Source of the DNA: Prorocentrum cordatum
Taxonomy: Eukaryota > Sar > Dinophyceae > Prorocentrales > Prorocentraceae
Assembly: GCA_963575745.1 (NCBI GenBank)
Contig: CAUYUJ010011270.1
Location: 368,539-432,538, forward strand
Direction of reading: 5' to 3'
DNA: 64,000 nucleotides
Below, piece after piece: positions 44,087-54,435 of this stretch (position 1 is its first letter; each line of letters opens with the position of its first letter). The notes under the pieces were generated by a model that was not told the DNA's origin, did no database searches, and was given only the letters and a program-made list of their open reading frames with translations. The position numbers and the translations under genes were made by a program.

Positions 44087-44682
44087 GTGACCAGACCTCC
44101 CATCCAAGCTCCCTCGTATGCTCAGGTGGGTACCGAGCTGGACGAGGCCATCAAAGTCGCTAGGACGGGGAAGGGTGTCGCTACCCAGGAAAGATTGGAA
44201 AGGGCTTTCCAAGTATGGGCTGACTTGGCCGAGACCGAACTCTGCAATCGCACTGGTGTTGTTTTACCCAAGATGGGCCTTCGCGGGCTCGCACCAGAAA
44301 TCATTTGGATGAATATTGTGGACACCGACGCTAAGGAACACCAACATCTCGAAGTGCACGCGATTCGATGGCTTCACTCTAAACTCGCCCGTGTTTTCCT
44401 CGCGGTTTGCCCCGGAGAGTCTGGCCAAGGAGGCAACGGCAAACAGGCAGATGGTGCCGCTGACTTCGAGGCCGCTCGAGCTGCTTTTTCTTGTGTCGGA
44501 GCAAGTTCTGGCTTGCCAGGAAGGCCGAGCGGCACTCTTTGCTGAATCTCGAGCTAGCGAGCGGCGCTGCCCTCAGTCAGCAGACACAACTGGCAGCTAA
44601 GGCGCTTCTTACCAAGGTCGCTGCCGCCGCGGAGTCGGCGGTGGTCAAGGCCAGAGCGAGAGATGACTTAAGGTGGGCATAA
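44087..44682 (+). pseudogene. LINE ORF2 linker between endonuclease and RT
   Basis: The first 150 codons continue the endonuclease frame after the insertion (QAPSYAQVGTELDEAIKVAR and onward; AFQVWADLAETELCNRTGV). A frameshift near 44480-44540 moves the protein to the frame reading ARKAERHSLLNLELASGAAL and LLTKVAAAAESAVVKA. There is no catalytic motif. The helical, charged character fits the spacer between endonuclease and RT. Confidence 0.55.
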
Positions 44683-44689
44683 GGTGAGA

Positions 44690-46166
44690 CTTGAAATGGG
44701 GCCAGGAGGATGCATCAGGTTACTTCGCCCCCTCGCGTCAAGTCCGCCACTGCCGTTTTGGCTAATGACCACAATCTTGTCAGTGACCCCCTGTCCATCT
44801 TGGCCACGGAGACGGCCAAGTTCAAGGCTCTGTGAAAGGCCACTGTCGACCCCCCCCTTCTCCTCTGGATCTTAGACCCAACCCCGAGTTGGATTTCCCC
44901 AGCATTGACACCCTTCGAGCTGCGAGTAAAACGTAAAAGGAAAGGGCTGCTGTGAGTACCGATGGGTTTCGCATTCAGCAGTTTGGTTGGCTCCAGGACG
45001 AGGCCCCTGAAGCCCTCTTGATCATTTACAATTTGATGGAAGTCTCTTCGCTTCTCCCGTCTGAGAGTTTCGTCATTGTGTTTGATGCTTCTGCCCAAAC
45101 CTCTTGGAGGATTCAGATCCATCGGAATCTTATGTGGCCTCTACGTTCTTTGGGGGCGCATTCGTAAACCGCTGGCGGTCGCCTGGGAGCAGGCCCGCCA
45201 AAGGCCTTGGTTCGCGGCGGGGAAGCGCACGGGAGCGTCCAGCACCATCCGGCGGCAAGCCCTCCCCTCCGAAAGAGGGGTTGCTGCTGGACTGTGCTCG
45301 GCTTCACCGAGCAGGTGCTCGCGCGTTGTGAGCAACATGGTTTCCCTCAAGGCGTCGGCCGCCTCGCCTGCCAGGGGTGCCGCGCTCCGAGGCGCGCGAG
45401 CTTGAACGGCGCGCTGAGCGTTGACCTGCATGCGCAGGGCGTCGTCGAAGGCTGCCTTTTCGCCACGACGCTTATTCGGGTCAACTCGTTGTCGGGCCTG
45501 GACTCCATCGTGTGGCGTCATTACCGGGACTTCAGTCTGTGCATAGATGACAACGGCATTCACGCTGTTGGTTCCTATCAGGATGTTCCCCAAAGGGTTG
45601 TCCAAGGGTTCAAGGATTTGAAGCGGGTGGTGAGCGAAGATGTCGGCGCGAGGTTAGCAGAAAATAAGGCCGCCTTGCTTGTCTCGAACCGCTCTCTTGG
45701 GTTGGAAATTCAGAAGCAGATCGGGAGTGCTCTCACTGGGCCCGTTCTCTCTGCTCGCGCGAATCTCGGCGCTGACGACAGCGCTGGCATGATGCTGCGC
45801 CACACAGGTTTGAGCGCCAACTCCAAGGTTCGACAGCGTACTAGTGCACGAGCCAGGGCGAAGAGACTTGGGCGTCTCACGAAAAGCATAGGTCGTAGGG
45901 TGCGTTCGGTTTGGCTCTCTGGCCATCTCCTCGCCTCGACTTACGCTGCGGAGATTCACGGAATCTCCGACGCTCAGATTATCCGCCGTCGCCTTTCTTT
46001 CACGTCTATTCTGAAACCTCAGGCTGGCGACTACTCTATTCTTCTAAGGTTGGACCAAGATCCTACTCGACAAGCCCAAGTAGCTCCTATCGTTTGGTGG
46101 CATAGACAATTTGGAACTCCAGACTCCAGTGCACCCGTCATGTGTATCTCTCTGGGCCCTCAGTGA
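44690..46166 (+). pseudogene. LINE reverse transcriptase, frameshifted
   Basis: LLPKPLGGFRSIGILCGLYV (about 45085-45145) matches the P-K-x-x-G-G-x-R-P-I box of RT block 2. In another frame FSLCIDDNGIHAVGS (about 45531-45575) is the F/Y-x-D-D active-site box with Ile-Asp-Asp. Thumb-like sequence and a basic stretch (ARARAKRLGRLTKSIGRR) follow, then AAEIHGISDAQIIRRR, as in dinoflagellate LINEs. The blocks lie in at least two frames with stops near 45017-45034, so the enzyme is dead. The order and orientation match the flanking endonuclease and RNase H pieces. Confidence 0.65.
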
Positions 46167-46169
46167 TGA

Positions 46170-47200
46170 CTGGACCCCATGTTCCAGAATCCTTCCAGGA
46201 CTTGGATGGCGGTCTCGGGTCCTGGGTCGGCTATGAAGAAATCCTTGGAATGACGGGGCTGAACGATGCCGAATTTTGCAACGATTTTCACCGACTTAGA
46301 TTTGGCGGTCTCTCTTACGTTGCAGTCGCCTGCGATACTGAAGCAGCTGCTGTTCGATGCCGCCCTGGGCCACTTAGAGCGTCAGATCGGCGAGAAGTTC
46401 TTCTTCCCCGATCGAGTGCGCTCTGACGCGGCCCTCAAACATCTGGCCTCTAAAAGGCACTCGCCCCGACAAAAGCCATCTTGAGGACTGTCTCCATTGG
46501 AGCCCTTTGGACCAGTCGATGCGCGCTCGAAAAAATACACATACCCTGAAGAGTGTCCGCTTGGCTATGGTATGAGAGACTCTCTTTTTGCATCGGTGGT
46601 GGAAGTGCCACAGGGCCCACGATGAGCGCGAAACAATTGTGGATCTCGAACTGCTGAGAGAGCTCGATCCGTGCATCACGAATCGCAACCTGTTTTTCGT
46701 CGTTACCAGGAGGGGGCATCCCAAGCCCTGGAGACGTTCACCCCGCCCCGCTGTCGGAAGGGTCCGTGCAATAGTGTGTTGAGCCTCCCCCCGACCCCTG
46801 TCTCGCCGAAGGGGATATTGTTGTGGACGGCTTTTGTACTACGCATGTCGCTAAAGAGCTATGCAGAGCAGCTTGGTGCTACAATGTGTTCAAAAACGGT
46901 GCTCGACAGTGCGAGGTGAAGTGCCCTGTTCATGCCCCTTGCGAAGCAAATTCCTCAAACTGCTGAATGGTATGGATTCACGGGCCCAGTCATGTGGTTG
47001 CATGGCCCATCGGTCATCTACTCTGATTGTGTAAACGTTTTGCATCAGTTTAACAGCAGCTCCGAAGAGCACACATCGTTTCGTAAGGCATCTGTGGGCC
47101 ACAGCTTGCAGGCTAGGCTTGACCCATGTTGTCGGTTCGTTGAAGGCGGTCAAGACCGGGGGTATCGGGGTGGTGAAAAGACGGAGGTCAGCACGCACAT
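46170..47200 (+). pseudogene. LINE C-terminal region with RNase H-like pieces
   Basis: Near 46814 a frame reads GDIVVDGFCTTH, fitting the first Asp strand of RNase H. After a frameshift and stop, AEWYGF (about 46962) fits the catalytic Glu helix and SVIYSDCVNVLHQF (about 47011) the second Asp strand. The intervening 46170-46800 region reads protein-like in several frames without recognisable domains. RNase H domains at this position are found in several LINE clades. Confidence 0.45.
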
Positions 47201-47480
47201 TGGCCTTCCTTGTTGCCCTGACACAGCGCGCACAGCGCCACTCTCCCCCAGCCCACTCGAACGAACACTCCAACCGAGACTTCCGAATGGGTTTGGGCAA
47301 TGGCACGTATTCCACGGGCCCCTCAGACTTGAGGGCAAGACAAAGCGGGGTGCAATTCATGGCCAGCTTGCAGAATTCATCAACACAGTCTACCTGTCTG
47401 TTTACTTCACTCAGGAGCTGGCTACCCATGGGTTGAAGCGAAACGGCTTCCTTGGCGCCTATATCGGCCAGGTAAGTGCC

Positions 47481-48390
47481 TAATATTTAAAACTGCGCTT
47501 CCTCCGAAAATCCGGCCCGCCTTTGCAATCTAACCTGCGCGTTTAAGAGGCGCGCGCGGGAAAAATGGCCAATCGACAGGTTTCAAAGTGGAACGTGTTC
47601 TTCGAGGCGTTCACCCTCAGCACGGCAAAGACAAACTTAAGATCCTTGTTGATGGCGTTTGCCCCAATTCTGCCCCTGCTCCTCCGTCACCCCTTCCTTT
47701 CTCGTCGCTCGATCCCGCCCCTTCCAGGGTCGCTCGCATGTCGCGTCTGGAGGAGGGAGTGCAGAAAATCTGTGTGCCTGGATATTGGCTATCCCTGCGA
47801 TGTGTTCCGATATGGTACCCCGTTCCCATGAAGATGTATTTAGCGAGGAATGCTCAAGGGGCTTCGACAAGGCCATGGCTTGGAAGGTAGATTCCGTTAA
47901 GCGGATAAGAGAGATGCGCGGAAGGGAGGAGGCCGGCCGGCCGACGACGCGACGACGACGATGGGGCGACCCTTGGCGCGCGCGCTACCTCGCTCCTATT
48001 TCCTGTACCTCTCGAATCTGAGCGGCTGCAGATAACCAGTCAGCGCGCAAGGAGTGACAGCAAGGGCGGCGCGATGGCGGCGCGGAGAAGAGCATATTTA
48101 CTCCCCCCGCGGCGGGGCGCGCAGGCCGGCGTCGGCCTACACCCACTTGGCCTGTACACATGCACAACCTCTGGAGCCAACCCCAAACATATTTTTACAG
48201 CTCAACCGAAGTTGCCGAGGGGCGATGTTCCGAAGCAGCCCGACGTGCCCCGCCCGAGCTATTCCACGCGCCAGCTCAGGCGTCGGCTCTTATCTTAAAG
48301 ATCTGTCTCACCTGTCCTCGCGCGCATCGCGCCGGCGAAGCCGAGCGGCGTCGTCCCGTTGACGACGAAGCCGTGCCAGGTCATCTGCAT
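47481..48390. other. Little coding evidence
   Basis: Two overlapping plus-strand frames at 47565-47890 (100 codons; LEEGVQKICVPGYWLSLRCV) read protein-like but have no recognisable domain. The remainder, including a short GAC run at 47940-47960, holds nothing I can identify. Confidence 0.35.
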
Positions 48391-48394
48391 CAGT

Positions 48395-49396
48395 TTACTC
48401 CCACCAACCATCTTCGCGACGTCGCTGATGGTGCCAATTGCGATTTGACTGCCCATTCCACTGGGGTGGATCATAAGGATGTTGCCTGCGGTGGTCTTTG
48501 CCTTTTCCGTGACCCCTGTCAGCGCTCTTGCCCTTGGCATTGTTCGTGCCTCTGTCAGCCCGCCTCGCCTTCGGCGCGGGCAGTGGCGGCGGCGCGGGCA
48601 ATGCAGCAGCCGTCGCCTCCAGCGCCGCACGGACTTGTTGCTCAGGCGCACGATCTCCCGCAGGCGCATCTCCAAGCCCATGCGTCCAGGCTGGGCGATT
48701 GGTCCTCCATTCTTCACCCCTGGAGGCACCCTTGGGCTCGCTCGTGAAGAGGTCGTTGTACACCTGCAGGGCAAACTGTTTCCATGGTTCTGAACTCGCA
48801 GTCTTCGACCAGTGACGGTTGGCATGGACCCATTGGCCAATGATGTGGCCGTTGTTGTCCCTGTCGGCGCAGTCCCGCGAGGAGCCCCAGCCGCATTCGT
48901 CTCCACAGCTGTCCTCGGCGTCCGCGGGCTCGTCCGCCCACGCCGGCCGATTCCGCTCATCCCGTCCCGCGGTGAACTCCCCTGATCTGGCGCCCCTGGG
49001 AGGCTCGGCGTCCGACCCGGCTGAGCCGGTGGACACCTGGCCACGCGGGCTGGGTCTATGAGTTTTATTTGGCCTCCAACCCGCCCACGCAGCATCCGAG
49101 GTCTGCGAGGCACGTCTTGGAGGTGTAGCGGGCCTGCGCGCACCTTCGCCCATGCCCATGTTGTCAGGCGCTCGCGGTGCAACGGGTCCTGACATCATGT
49201 CAACGCCACCCCCTGAAGCGGCGGAGACACTGGGGGGCTTCTGCGTCCTTCTCCGAAGCGGCAGAGCCACCGGGAGCGCTAGCATGGGCCCTCGGGGCAG
49301 CAGGGCCGCCAGGGGTCTCGACGTCATCCCCCGAAGCAGCCGGGCCGCTGGGGGCCGTGGCGAGCGGATCGGCTGAGCCGACCGCTTCGACTTCAC
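48395..49396 (-). CDS. Hypothetical protein, low-complexity with basic C terminus
   Basis: The 333-codon minus frame becomes protein-like after about residue 60: DNMGMGEGARRPATPPRRAS, then HIIGQWVHANRHWSKTASSE followed by PWKQFALQVYNDLF, and a Lys/Gly/His-rich tail ending RNWHHQRRREDGWWE. The first 60 residues are better explained by the overlapping frame starting at ATG 49399 (Pro/Ala/Gly-rich), so a frameshift near 49220 probably joins the two. The composition resembles Gag-like or RNA-binding low-complexity tails, but no zinc knuckle is present. I do not recognise the family. Confidence 0.45.
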   Translation of the reverse strand: MKSKRSAQPIRSPRPPAARLLRGMTSRPLAALLPRGPMLALPVALPLRRRTQKPPSVSAASGGGVDMMSGPVAPRAPDNMGMGEGARRPATPPRRASQTSDAAWAGWRPNKTHRPSPRGQVSTGSAGSDAEPPRGARSGEFTAGRDERNRPAWADEPADAEDSCGDECGWGSSRDCADRDNNGHIIGQWVHANRHWSKTASSEPWKQFALQVYNDLFTSEPKGASRGEEWRTNRPAWTHGLGDAPAGDRAPEQQVRAALEATAAALPAPPPLPAPKARRADRGTNNAKGKSADRGHGKGKDHRRQHPYDPPQWNGQSNRNWHHQRRREDGWWE

Positions 49397-49790
49397 TCAT
49401 TATGCTTTTAGTTAGACGCGCCCACGACCACATGGCCAAAACGGCGTGTAGCCAGGCGGATTCTCGCCAGTGGGTTGTTAACGCCACCAGAGGCGATGAA
49501 CTCCATGGCGTCCTGGATCTCGCCACGGCGGCTTCGGACTTCACGGCGAACTCCGGGGCCCGGGCCCTCCGACCACTCCACTGACAGGTCTGACGATTGA
49601 ACCTCAAACCTGACGCGGCTGTCCAGCGCGTAAGCGTCATCCCACCTCTGGACAGGGTCAAATTCCCCGTTCTAATCAGACCGCGCACTTCTTGGCTAGG
49701 GGAAGCGACATGAAATCCCTCTATCATAAAGGAGGGAATGATCTCTCGGATGATCAGGAACACTCCGCCGTATCGCTGGTGCGTTGGCAT
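49200..49790 (-). CDS. Hypothetical protein segment, same frame as upstream gene pieces
   Basis: The frame reads QRYGGVFLIIREIIPSFMIE followed by GFHVASPSQEVRGLI, then MSEVEAVGSADP and a Pro/Ala/Gly-rich stretch. It is in phase with the frame ending at 49809, separated only by TAG (49809-49811) and ten codons, so both were probably one protein. A palindrome CGGCTGAGCCG at 49370-49380 encodes part of the SADP segment. Confidence 0.45.
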   Translation of the reverse strand: MPTHQRYGGVFLIIREIIPSFMIEGFHVASPSQEVRGLIRTGNLTLSRGGMTLTRWTAASGLRFNRQTCQWSGRRARAPEFAVKSEAAVARSRTPWSSSPLVALTTHWRESAWLHAVLAMWSWARLTKSIMSEVEAVGSADPLATAPSGPAASGDDVETPGGPAAPRAHASAPGGSAASEKDAEAPQCLRRFRGWR

Positions 49791-49808
49791 GTTCTCGTAG
49801 GATTCACC

Positions 49809-50390
49809 CTACATTCTGGCAATTAGATCGGCCAGCTCTGGAGTGACATCATGGGCCACCTCCCCACCCAGCCTCGTTGCTTTGCCCGACGGGGCGAAAT
49901 TCTCAAGGAGGAATTGGGCAACAACTTTGTGGACATCGTGTTCACTGGTGAAGATATTATCCTGGCCATCTTCCTGGATAGCCTGATGAACTGCCCTTGC
50001 ATATAACATTATGTTTCCCGGCCTGTCCCCGAGCGGCTTAGTCACTCCACCCCCAAAGGGAACGAAGTCAAGCCAAAAAAGCATCTCGGAACCAGGACGG
50101 TTCAACTCAATGCGCCGTGGGATCACGGATCCAAGCGGAGGCATAATGCCCCTGGATCCTTCGGCAATCTCGTTGCGACGCGACACAGACTCGGCAGTCT
50201 GGCTGGGCCGGCTGCCAGGGGATGCAAGTGCTTGGTAGGCCGCGGTTCCAATATTAAGTGGGCCCTGCTCATCGCCGCGATCTAATCGCGCGGTGAGCGT
50301 ATGAATTGGTGGAACTTCTATGCCGTCCGCCTGTTTTCCCTGTGCCCAAATGTCCCACCCTTCTGTCGGCTCGATCTGTTTATCGTCCAA
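49809..50390 (-). CDS. Hypothetical protein segment
   Basis: A coherent 193-codon frame reads IEPTEGWDIWAQGKQADGIE, EMLFWLDFVPFGGGVTKPLG and HDVHKVVAQFLLENFAPSG. I do not recognise a domain. It is in phase with the KptA-like frame upstream, from which only TAA (50442-50444) and TGA (50397-50399) separate it. Confidence 0.5.
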   Translation of the reverse strand: MDDKQIEPTEGWDIWAQGKQADGIEVPPIHTLTARLDRGDEQGPLNIGTAAYQALASPGSRPSQTAESVSRRNEIAEGSRGIMPPLGSVIPRRIELNRPGSEMLFWLDFVPFGGGVTKPLGDRPGNIMLYARAVHQAIQEDGQDNIFTSEHDVHKVVAQFLLENFAPSGKATRLGGEVAHDVTPELADLIARM

Positions 50391-50441
50391 TCCCGGTCAT
50401 TCGAAGACGGAACGGGCAGGGCACTTGAATGGGCGAGCATG

Positions 50442-52145
50442 TTATTGATCGATCTCAGGAGAGCACATAAGGGGCCACCGCAAAGCTGCGGTGGGAGGCA
50501 CTTGCCCCCCACGGCGAGCCACATGCGCAAGCCAGCTCATGAAGCGAAACTTCAGCGGCGCAAGGAACCGGAAGAAAGGCTCATGGCATGGCGTGCTGGC
50601 GGCTAGCCGCTGCACTGGCCGGTTTCCAGGTTGGAACACTTCCTGGCTGTTGATTGTCAAATGTCTGACCGCCAGCGGCGAAGCGAATGCGGGTGTCTCC
50701 TTCGTTATCCCTCCACTTGCGCATATGCTGTTCCGTCTTGGTAAGCTTGTGCATCGCGTATGTGGAACTCTTCTGTCGGCGCCGCAGTCGCTCTCTCGCA
50801 GCGACAGGCTCGTTCTTACTGTGACCAGGGGGTCCCCAACAGCGAGCTTCGAGCCCACGATTTGAAGCGACCCCGCGATCGCCGTCTTGCCAGGATTGAT
50901 AAGATAACTGTTCTGCACATTGTAGCGGTGCCGCACGACTGCGCGGCAGAAGGGGCAATATCCAAGTCCCGCTCGCACGGAATGGAGGCTCGCACAGATA
51001 TACCTCCCGTCGTCATGCCACAATGGGTTTCGCAGGATCCTGAGTTGTTCTTCGCTCCACCGTGCGTCCGTTGGCCGGGCGACCTCGTCGGCGCGCACCC
51101 ACCCGACGATTGAATCGCGGGAGAATGCAACTTCAAGCGCAGTCCAATCTTGTGAGAAGACTAATATCCACACGACCTGCGGCACCCGAGTGTCAGCGCC
51201 CACAGTGTGGTTCAGCTTTACGACTCGCGCTATGTCAACAAACTTGGCTCTGTCTGCCGTGACAAGGGCGTCGCCCCGACATATTCGGCATTGGAACCGT
51301 CCCGTCACGCGCCCGTTGAAAACAATGACGCAGGACCAATTCGGCCTATGGACATCCGCAGCTTCCCAGAGCAACGGCGTGATCCGGGCTGGCCATGATC
51401 CAGTGCATGGGGGCTCCTGCCCTTCAGGGTCGGAGCCTGGTTTAAGGTATTGCCTGGCCGGCGGAGCAACGACATCCCTGCGTTGGCGGAGCCAGGAAGG
51501 AAGGTGTTCAGCCCGCTCAACCCTTGGGTCACGTCTCGTTGGGACGAGACCCAAAAGCCCGTAGTCATCCTCATGGCACAGCCCTTCATTCTGATCGGGA
51601 AATTGAACGATGTCCTCACCAAACATCGACGCTGTCAGCGCGTTGAGGCTTGTAACACGCAGTAAGGGTCCACGGCGCTTCGCCAGTCCAGGCTTGCAGA
51701 GCGCAAACATGCGCTCGATGCTGGGAACGAAGCAGGAGTGTCCCTGGCACGCACGATAGAAGAAAGGTATTGGGCGACGCGAACATCTTCCTCTCTCTAC
51801 CATGATCGTCTGGCCCCGATCCCCGTCAACGACGGAGTCGCGCGAGGTGGGCGGTCTTAAGACTTAGCGCCAGTCTTTTGCAAGTCTCCCCTCATCCAAG
51901 ATGTTCAAATCTGTGGCCTTGACTCCAGGGGCCTCCACAGTGCCCGGCGGTGAAACGGCTAAGCCGTGCACCGCCAGCGCGAGCGCGCAGTGCGCGAACC
52001 CATCAGCTTCTAGCTTTTCAACAAGGTCTCCAACGTAGACCCATCCTCCAGACGATCGTACAAAATCCGAACAATGTCTCGCTAGGTAGGTCGCATACCG
52101 CCCTATGACAGTTGCTTTGTCCGTGTTGCGATGGCTGCGCAGCCG
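50442..52145 (-). pseudogene. KptA/Tpt1-like RNA 2'-phosphotransferase domain, truncated
   Basis: Just after the TAG at 52146 the frame reads YATYLARHCSDF then GGWVYVGDLVEKLEADGF, matching the winged-helix lobe of KptA/Tpt1 (L-x-Y-x-L-R-H ... G-W-V-x-V-x-D-L-L). After an extension with an in-frame TAA (51864-51866) come FFYRACQGHSCFV (51758 down to about 51720), matching I-R-A-N-Q-G-H-S at the lobe junction. The Arg-His pair and the RxxQGHS Arg are kept, but I find no H-G-T or final Arg motif of the C-terminal ADP-ribosyltransferase-like lobe in this frame. The family removes a 2'-phosphate from spliced RNA using NAD+. The remaining residues carry CRIC and CPFC pairs about 110 residues apart. 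Below about 50830 another frame looks more protein-like. The extension contains palindrome ACGGCTAAGCCGT (51955-51967). Confidence 0.5.
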
Positions 52146-53546
52146 CTAAAATTGGTCATATCCCAATACACGTGGGTTATCATTGCCCAGCGCTGCTGCG
52201 TCGGCTAAGCCGGGGGCGTCGGTCAACATCGCGGAGCGCATCGCGAGAGGGGGCAACGCTGCATGGGCAGCCTGCGTCACGTTCGCAGGGCAATCGTCCG
52301 AATCGTATTTCGCGCGGAGGTACTGGACCACTCGCCGGAACTCATTGTCCTGGAGCTCGCCCAAGAACGCAAACACGGGATCCTGGACTGGCTCAGCGTT
52401 CTCTCGAAGGGCGTCATAAGTCAGCCCACGGATCGCAGCAACGCACGGGGGCGCAGGGCCGGCCCGATGAGCTTCATGAGTGCGCCTCTTGAGATTTTTT
52501 GACGTCGCGAGGCAGATAACTTCTCGCTCCGCCTCCGAAACATACCACGGCCTCCCCTCTCTCTCCGCGGCATGTTTGATTAGCCTCGTTCTTTCCGGGG
52601 GGCCCTGCTCCTGATGCCGGAGCTGTTTGAAGTCAAGGGAATTCGGCGGCGATGCGCGCGCGAACGACTTGACCGCGCCCGGCCCAGCCCTCGCGTCTTC
52701 CTCGCATAGTGCTGGCTCGGGGTCGGGGCCCTCCTTGCACGGCATTCGCAGCGGGGCCTCAGCGGCAGAAGTCGGGCTCACAGAACTTGACTCAACATCC
52801 CGGGGGGCGCCCTCCTCCGCGCCGTCGGCAGCGCCGGTTGAACCGGGCTGCACAAGCGGCGCGGCTGCCTCGTGCGTTCTGGAAATATCGGGAGTCTTTG
52901 CGAACGTGTTACCACGATCGGCGATGAACGTCTGTATCAGGCTGGACCAGACCTTGTAGACCAGTGAATATTATCCCGGACCAGGTGCATACTTCCCAAC
53001 TTCCCTTTCGTATGGTGCCTTACGAGCGTTCACATCTTCGAGCAGTTCTGCGACTTCATCCGTTTTCAAAAGTGCGAGCCCCTCGATCGGCTCTCTTGCG
53101 GGCCGTGCATGCCAGAGCCATGCCATCTCCTGTGCCAGTGACAGCTCGGAACGCGGTGTACCATTCCCGAAGTGGTCCACCAGCAGACCTCGGATCGTCA
53201 TTCTGATCGTCGACATAGGGTCATCGCCACTGAGATCCCTCAAGGGCATTGATGGAATGTCTGGTGGATCCAGCAACGTGACGTCATCTTCGCTCCGATA
53301 TGCCCGTCCTTTCCTTCCTGCCGCCGACGCTGTGGGAGAGCGATGCTCTACCGTCGGTTGAAATGTCACTCGCGGGCCCGTAGCTAAGATGGGGGCGGAC
53401 TTCTGCGCGACACCGGCTGAGCCGGGCCGAGTGCCATGCGCGCCAGGCTGCGACTCTGGTTCAACCAGCTGAGGCTTCGAAATTCGAACTGATGGCTCCG
53501 TTGGCGCAAGCAGGGGGGGCGCGCTGGGAGCCTCTGAGGGATTCAC
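52146..53546 (-). CDS. Hypothetical protein upstream of and in phase with KptA-like domain
   Basis: From 53546 the frame runs 467 codons with one internal TAA (52971-52973) and ends at TAG (52146-52148), beyond which it continues into the KptA-like domain. It reads DDVTLLDPPDIPSMPLRDLS, MTIRGLLVDHFGNGTPRSEL and SLAQEMAWLWHARP before the TAA, then SLVYKVWSSLIQTFIADRGN, a Pro/Ala/Glu-rich linker, EGRPWYVSEAEREVICLATS and DNEFRRVVQYLRAKYD. No domain is recognised. Sense across the stops suggests a single long protein with recent point mutations. It contains palindromes at 52202, 52834 and 53413. Confidence 0.5.
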
Positions 53547-54274
53547 TCCCGATGGGATGAGGAGTTGGCGGCCTCACAGGAGGCCGAATCCACGTTGGGG
53601 GTGCCTTTGCGCGGGCGCCATCAGGCCCTAACTCCGACACCGCCGGCGTCGCTGCAGCTGTCGCTGCTGCTCGTAAGCCATCTCCGCTACCAGTCGCAGT
53701 CGGCTGAGCCGGTGGCTTCAAAAAAGTCGCTGGCTCCGGCGGAGGAGGCTTCTCCGGAACAGGTAGTGGAGGAGCCTCGACGCCAACTGGCGGAGCCGGC
53801 GGCGCCGGGCCCACCGTGGCGCCACTGCCAGCAGGCTGGGCCAGCGGCACTGCTAACGCCGCTGACTTGGGCGGCGGAGGTTTTGCCGTGACCTCTTGTG
53901 GAGCAGCATTGACACCAACTGGCGGAACCAGTGGTGCCTGGGCCCCCGCGGTAACCGAACGCATCTGAGAAGGCACGCCCGCCGGCTGAGCCGGTGGCTT
54001 TGCCATAACTCTGGCCTGAGCGCTGGGCGGCCGCGTGCTCTTGAATGGCCTGTTTAGTGTTATCAGATGCACCGTCCAGCAGTGGGTATAACGAGCTGGG
54101 CGGGCGTTCCTTGTCACGCAAATGCGCCCAGACGTCCTCCATAGCTGGGTCGAACTCCAGGTAAGGGGGCGCTTTCTCCTGCCTGTCCATGGGCTGCATG
54201 CCTGGAGCCCACTTGCACTGCTCGGCTCTCGCTCGATCGACTTCAGCAATTCTGGCTGCGCCCCTGGACATCAA
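53461..54274 (-). CDS. Hypothetical Pro/Ala-rich protein, frameshifted
   Basis: One frame gives a sensible N-terminal half (RIAEVDRARAEQCKWAPGMQ; YLEFDPAMEDVWAHLRDKE; LYPLLDGASDNTKQAIQEHA). From about 54010 a second frame gives a long Pro/Ala/Lys-rich repeat region (KPPAQPAG, PPPPKSAALAVPLAQPAG, KPPPPEPATFLKPPAQP). A frameshift connects them, and another near 53550 leads to the next segment. The repeats are partly made of the CGGCTGAGCCGG palindromes at 53701 and 53982. The function is unknown. Confidence 0.4.
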
Positions 54275-54435
54275 GCCCGAAGTCTTTGTCGATAGACTGT
54301 CCCTGCTTGAGCAGATGTCGCATCAACGCCCAAGCGCCCCCTGTCGCATGCAAAGCGGCCGGGGTCCACTGGTAGATGCGAATTTCGGACAGCGCAGTCT
54401 CGGCGGGATCCTTCGCGCACTTTTAGGTTGGGTCC

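Larger units (their letters stand above)
35600..47480 (+). mobile_element. Non-LTR (LINE) retrotransposon, decayed, split by foldback insert
   Basis: In order on the plus strand I see a zinc-finger/coiled-coil ORF1 (35.9-37.1 kb), an endonuclease domain (37.2-37.9 kb), an insertion (37938-44083), a linker plus reverse transcriptase (44.1-46.1 kb) and RNase H-like pieces (46.8-47.2 kb). This is the layout of a LINE with APE-type endonuclease. Without the insert it would span roughly 5.7 kb. Stops and frameshifts show it is dead. Ends are approximate: no poly(A) tail or target duplication was found. Confidence 0.75.
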
